Source of the DNA: Fasciola hepatica
Taxonomy: Eukaryota; Platyhelminthes; Trematoda; Plagiorchiida; Fasciolidae
Length of the DNA stretch: 64,000 bases
Reading direction: 5' to 3'
NCBI GenBank assembly: GCA_948099385.1
Contig: CANUEZ040000029.1
Location: 3,193,501-3,257,500 of the forward strand
Part shown: positions 58,880 through 64,000 of the stretch, one piece after another
Layout of the letters: the number at the start of each line of letters is the position of its first letter
Numbering within the stretch: the stretch's first letter is position 1
Position numbers and translations under genes: made by a program
Notes under the pieces: generated by a model
What the model saw: only the letters and a program-made list of their open reading frames with translations
Told to the model about the DNA's origin: nothing
The model's database searches: none

Positions 58880-60585
58880 GATCATTTCCGGTATTATTTA
58901 TGCATATACCCTTCTTTTAAGCTAACCCCAACCACCACCAGCGAAATGACCATTTGACCGAGACCTTCAGATTCTCCGGGAATTATTATCGCTTCGGTCC
59001 ATTGTGACAATCTTCATACTAACCTTTGCACACACGTCGCACCCTTTTGAAAATTCGGGTCCTAAAGTCACTGGAATCATCTGACCATGTACTCTGGCAG
59101 GCTTCGAGAACATCCAAAAATATCACCTTTATCATTGAATCTCTTTCGCCTGTGTACACGAAAGGCTGCGTCATCCTAACCCCTGCAGTTCCATGGATCC
59201 GAACATGATCCTCCCTCGAGTTCTTAAGGAAGCGGCCAAGGTTGTGTCCGTCTCCTACACTCTGGCTGCCCGTGAATGTCTAGACGAGGGCGATTTCATC
59301 AATAGTTGAAAGGAAGTGGCAATAGCTCCTACTTCAAAAAAGGAAGCTTTTATCTTCTGGACAGTTATAGACTAGCTAGTCTCACTAACGTACCCAGCAA
59401 GGTCCTTGAAAGCATCCTGAAGACTGCCATTCTGGATTACCTTAAAGGACAAGGGCTACTTACTTCCTCCCAGCACGGTTTCCTACCTTACAGATCTTGC
59501 GTCAGCAATATGCTAACCTTGATGGGCAGCCTAACGCAAGCGTTTGATGATGGACGGATATCTCATGCTATCTTCATCGACTTTGCCAGGCCCTTTGGTA
59601 GAGATCCCCATGATCTCCTCTTGGTGAAGTTAGGAAGGCATGGCATTTCCAGCCAGCTACTCTCGATTATTCTCAGCTTTTCTACAGATCCATTCTTCGC
59701 GGTTAGAATGGGGCTATCCTAATCCTCCTCACCCCCGGTCTGTACCGAAGTGTCCCAGGGATCTGTGCTTGGACCCCTTCTTCTTCTCTTCTATAATAAC
59801 TAACCACCTGACGTCATCCCGGTCAACATAGCAACGCCTGCGGATGATGTAACAATAAGGGGATCCGATCCAGTAGAAGTGTAAGTGGCCATGGCCGCAG
59901 CAAAATGCTGGTCTTCCTAATGTGGCTTTCCAAACATTGACGGTGTGTCTCAGGGGCATTTGGCAGAACCCCCGACCATCCTTTCTGGGTCAGTAGTAGC
60001 ACTCCAATTTGAAACATGGACATACAAGAATTACTGAGACTTTGGCCTTGCAAAAACCCTTCTTTCTCTTCTCACCAAGAGAAAGCCAGCAAATCCGGTT
60101 TCCTAATTCTCTATATAGTTAAGCCTCCCTTACTTGACATATCAAAAAAGACTTCAATTTCCTCTATAGAACGTACTTCCGTCCTGTGCTAGAGCATGAC
60201 TGTCAAGTGACACGTACCTTTCTTATCAAGGATCGAGGACTGCTGGGGCGAGTCCAGAGAAAGGCAACGAGGATAGTGCAGAGCTAGCAGCATATCCCCT
60301 GTCCAGCTCGTCTGGCTGAACTGAATCTCCATCTCTTAGAACTAAGGCATATACGAGGCGACCTTCTCTTTGTGTATTATTTATTCTCTGCAGATTTAGT
60401 GAGCCAATTTTTTACACTCCCAAATCTAGAAACTCCAAGTAGGCATGGTGAAGAATAGTTTCAGCCCCGTCCCCGCACTTTCGTACGCCTAAACTTCCTG
60501 ACCCGCGGGATTTCACCTTTGTGGAATAACCTTCCGCAAGAAATAATATAAGTAGTCTTGAGGTACTACACGGGTTCGAGGCTTT
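58880..60585 (+). pseudogene. LINE-B (CR1-like) RT relic
   Basis: In plus-strand order: VLKSLESS (just before the RT), PNMILPRVLKEAAKVV, then the open part 59306-59722 with LASLTNVPSKVLESILKTAI, SQHGFLPYRSCVSNMLTL, AIFIDFARPFGRDPHDLLL (motif A) and GRHGISSQLLS. Then come SQGSVLGPLLLLFYNN (motif B) and ATPADDVTI (motif C, ADD). The C-terminal end PLWNNLPQEI stands just before the next element. The endonuclease is absent here, and the copy starts with the linker next to the LINE-A tail. The missing front part is probably 35050-36400. Confidence 0.9.
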
Positions 60586-63076
60586 GAACCCAACTGTCCT
60601 GGTTCTCGAAGAAATCTTTGATCTTCTGTTGGATTCACCAAGCTGGAACGACATACCCGGCCCAAAACTGGTGGCCGGCGACTTTAACGCACCAGGCATA
60701 CGTTGGTCCACTTTGAAAGCTCCACATCACTTAATACACTTCTTGACCAGCATTCGTTTAGGAGGATGGACTCAACATGTGATGTGCCCAACTAGAGGCA
60801 GTAGCATCCTTGATCTCATTTTTACGGTAGGATTATCTCGCGTGCACACATCTATCGTGAACAGCATCCCAGGTTGTGACCACTTGCCGGTAAAATGTGA
60901 GTTTTCAGTGCCAGCACGAACCGTTCACAAACCAACCGTTAAAAGACCGTTCCACCAAGCTAGCTGGAATCAATTACCCTCACTCATTCGCTCGCAGAAC
61001 TGGGATACTTTCTTTTTATCTGATGACTTGCATACCGTGGTGGATCATCTTTACTCCACACTAAATGCATGTCTTGACGTAATCACCCCAACCCAAGGTA
61101 TACCTGGACGAGATAAACCAAACAGTTTTTGTCGAATAAAGCAGAAGCTTTCTATGCTACAACGCAAATTCCTTAGGTCGAGAGACTTTTCGTTGTTCTT
61201 GCAAATGAACCGTTTATCTAATTCTATGAAATTGATTGAAATGTCCCGCAGTAAAAAACAGGAATTAAGGGCGCTGAGTCACCCCAAGAGGTCCGAAGCT
61301 TTATCTAAGCTGATGAAGCTGAGAAACAGCCAGTGCAGTTCTCCTATCTCATCCGTTATATATAACAACAATTATATAACGAACTTCCAAGAGATCTCCG
61401 AGGCATTCAGTCCCTATTTTGCTTCGTCTCTAACGACCGATGACTCCCCATGCCTATATCACGTTGAGCCGCTGACATCTGCACAGTTCTCAGCGGTTAC
61501 ATTTCACCCGAACGACTTAACAGTACAGCTAGCTAAAATTAGGAGGTCATACCACCCCGGGCCAGATGCCGTACCACCGGCTACTTTTAGTCTAGGTGGC
61601 ACTGATATCCCATTCTTGCTATCAAAGGTTTTTAATTTATCTATGAGCAGTAGCGTTTTCCCCTCCCATTGGAAAACATCAGTTATTATCCCAATTCTTA
61701 AGAAAGGTTCACGCCAGGACCTAACCAACTATCGACCAGTGAACCACACCCCTATAGTTTCCCGAATTATGGAAAGACTGATAAAAAATAAGCTGACAAC
61801 TCATTTACTAAACAATAACCTCATTAACACTGGACAGCACGGTTTTCTTCAAAAAAGATCCTGTGCCACCTGTATGTGTGACTTCCTTAACCTAATAACT
61901 ACGGCCACTAACAGTGGTAAATCAGTGATTGTAATCCTCCTTGACATGACTAAAGCTTTCGATCGAGTATCCCACAATAGGCTCATGGCGAAGATGAAAA
62001 CCTACGGAATTGTTGACCCGATCCTGAGTTGGTTTTCATCATATCTAACATCCCGAAAGCAGGTGGTGGACGTTGATGGCAGTTTATCATCACCTCGACC
62101 AGTTACTAGTGGAGTTATTCAGGGTAGTGTACTAGGTCCCTTACTTTTTCTTATATATGTTAATGACATTTTCAACGTCATCACACACGGGGCTGCGTTC
62201 CTTTTTGCAGATGACATAAAAATTATGTACTCCTTTGAACCTGACGCCTTAGCTTCTACCATTGCTAGCATAACGAGCGATTTACTATCGCTAGACTCAT
62301 GGAGCAACCAATGGTTGATGAAATTCTCCGCTGTCAAAAGTTGTATCCTTATGTATAAGTGTCAGGTTCCCGCGGGAATGTTTAAAATTAATGATCAGTT
62401 CATCCCCAACAGTCCGGAAGTAAGGGACTTGGGATTACAATATTCTTGTACATTTAATTTCTCCGAACATTCGGCCGTGCAGGTTGCTAAAGCTAGACGG
62501 CTAATTGGTCTGATTAATAGAACCTTCAGTCTTACAGAGAGCAAGCTAAGCATTTTTAAAACTCATGTCAGACCACTTCTGGAATATTGCACTGTCGTCT
62601 TTTCTAACATGCGGCAGATTGACAGATTTGCAATTGAGAATGTACAACGTAGATTTACCAAACAACTACTAGGATATTCCTCGCCTTTAAATTATATGGA
62701 AAGGTGTGAAATATTGCACCTAGAGCCCTTATGGCTGCGCCGTCTACGAATGAACCTGTCTTTCTTCTGCAATATTGTAAAACGTACATCTTGCAATTCA
62801 GCCCCCCAGGTCAAAACTCCCTCCAACTATTCTTTACGACATAGGGACTCTATGGTCTTGATTCCAGTATCCAGGACTGCGATGCGGTCAAACTTCTTTA
62901 TTGTTAAATATTCTTCCCTCTGGAACAAACTCCCCCCTCAACTTAGGTCAATGTCTTCGGCCTCTTTATTATTCAAAAAAGAAATAAATAAACATCTAAC
63001 TGTCCAAAATCTGATCCGTATGCATGATCCCTACATGTCTATTACCCGAGCCTACGAACTGGGCCTGGGATACTAA
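60586..63076 (+). CDS. LINE-A ORF2, 5'-truncated but fully open: endonuclease end, RT, C-terminal domain
   Basis: An open frame of 830 codons (60584-63076) without stops, of which a few at the start may belong to the neighbouring relic. It enters within the endonuclease: KLVAGDFNAPGIRW, SSILDLIFTVGL and IPGCDHLPVKC (the catalytic His position), with the endonuclease front missing. The RT begins at GPDAVPPATF (residue about 325). ILKKGSRQDLTNYRPVNHTP, QHGFLQKRSCATC, ILLDMTKAFDRVSH (motif A, about residue 451), GVIQGSVLGPLLFLIYVND (motif B) and FLFADDIKIMYSF (motif C, about residue 541) follow. The C-terminal part has QRRFTKQLLGYS and EPLWLRRLRM. All RT catalytic aspartates are present. Truncation makes it unable to start a new insertion alone. 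Confidence 0.95.
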
Positions 63077-64000
63077 CCAAAAGCTTAACAACTTTGTTCA
63101 GTAGACAGTTATTACCAACGGATGGTAAGGAGCATTCTGTATTATAGTTAGCAAATAAAAGCAGTCCAACCTATACTCCATGACTGTCAACAGCACACTC
63201 CACGTGTTTGTCTAGCCACTTCCTATTTTCAACGCTTCTGACCACGACCCCTACTGGCCACCGTTACTCCGGTGATTCTTTTTTCATGCTGTCAGATTTT
63301 ACCATAGTCGGTTAGGTTCTTCTTTTTTTTATCAGCTGCCGCCAGGTATAAGAGCATTTATAATGCTAGAAAATACATAGCAGCATATATAATATGGTCC
63401 TCAAGGTACCAGTCTCATCCACGCTTCAACTAATTACTCATTGAGACCCTATTTCAACACAAGATTCCAGGCCTCGTTCTGATGAACGAATCGCCACAAT
63501 CGATGTGGTCTTCCATAAACCATTTGTCGAACTACACATAAGTATTTGCCCCCAGTGTCGCCTATTCTCGCTTCCTTGCTTTTTTGGTAACTGTCACTAA
63601 GCCTCACAAGAATTAGTCGCTAGTACCGGTCTTCTCCGCTTTCCGTATGTTGTTTAATCCAAAAAACAAGACCTCAACGTCACGACCACCCATTTCTGTT
63701 ACTGGCATGATATTGGTGTTCTGTCTTTCTCCCCTAACCCACAGCTGGTAGAATTGCCAGACTGCTGCCCTCTCCGTTTTGTTTTCAGAACCTGCACCCT
63801 AAGGACGATTGTCGCCGTCCACTTCCCAGGAATAACTTGGACCCTCTCTTGCTGGACAGGACAAACGAGATTTACACACAACTTCATTTTCGCCCGTCTC
63901 ACGATCGCTTTCCCCAAGATTCCCACCATCGGACTTCTTGAACCTGGACTACTCGATCTCACTGCATTCATACAACTCATTTTAATCCCATATGTCATTA
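63077..64000 (+). repeat. LINE-A 3' UTR, start (continues beyond the window)
   Basis: C/T-rich sequence follows the ORF2 stop (TAA at 63074). An AATAAA occurs at about 63154. Neither the GC-rich block nor the ATT tail is reached. No coding motif was seen. Confidence 0.75.

Noticed and set aside
1..64000. CRISPR array, bacterial operon or phage
   Set aside because: No regularly spaced repeats, no closely packed long genes and no bacterial signals; the content is eukaryotic retroelements.

Overview
The window reads as repeat-filled, non-coding DNA of an animal, most likely a flatworm. That lineage call is an inference from the kinds of retroelement present (BEL/Pao LTR elements, and CR1/Jockey-type LINEs with ATT-rich tails), not from any host marker gene. 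I found no host protein-coding gene, rRNA, tRNA or CRISPR array. Almost every stretch that can be assigned belongs to one of three groups. (1) A BEL/Pao LTR retrotransposon: one nearly full-length but broken copy, one solo LTR, and older relics. (2) 'LINE-A', my label for a family with a pyrimidine-rich ORF1, an ORF2 with endonuclease and an RT whose catalytic box is FADD, a very long C/T-rich 3' UTR, and a 3' end GAAATAAAC-(C/T)-ATTATTATT. (3) 'LINE-B', my label for older CR1-like relics.

Layout. 1-345 is the 3' end of a plus-strand LINE-A that starts outside the window. 1464-7366 holds minus-strand BEL/Pao relics (LTR remnants, gag, protease/RT, and a separate integrase). 7985-13030 is a degraded minus-strand LINE-A. 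13506-13881 is a solo BEL LTR with a perfect 5-bp target duplication. 14030-21450 holds minus-strand LINE-B relics and unassigned DNA. 21540-26743 is a degraded plus-strand LINE-A, interrupted by a minus-strand LINE-A 3' fragment (26744-28610). 30820-32280 and 33840-36400 are LINE-B relics. 36403-43326 is a minus-strand LINE-A with a long open RT. 43330-58875 is a plus-strand LINE-A whose ORF1 was interrupted by the BEL/Pao element at 44335-51022. 58880-60585 is a LINE-B RT relic. 60586-64000 is a 5'-truncated but open LINE-A, the best-preserved coding sequence here.

How the parts relate. The most informative feature is a set of nested insertions. A LINE-B copy appears to be split between its endonuclease/linker part (ending near 36400) and its RT part (from about 58880). 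The 22.5-kb insert is two LINE-A copies lying head to head, and one of these is itself interrupted by the BEL element. The BEL element has CCTAT on both sides, and its removal leaves the LINE ORF1 frame open. The solo LTR (4 differences in 376 positions) is far closer to the BEL 5' LTR than the element's own 3' LTR is (about 9 % by my hand count), which points to gene conversion or recombination. LINE-A 3' UTRs carry a conserved GC-rich block of about 145 nt with a possible hairpin; this is the best candidate here for something not previously described. All homology calls were made by eye from conserved motifs and by aligning copies within the window to each other; no database search was possible.
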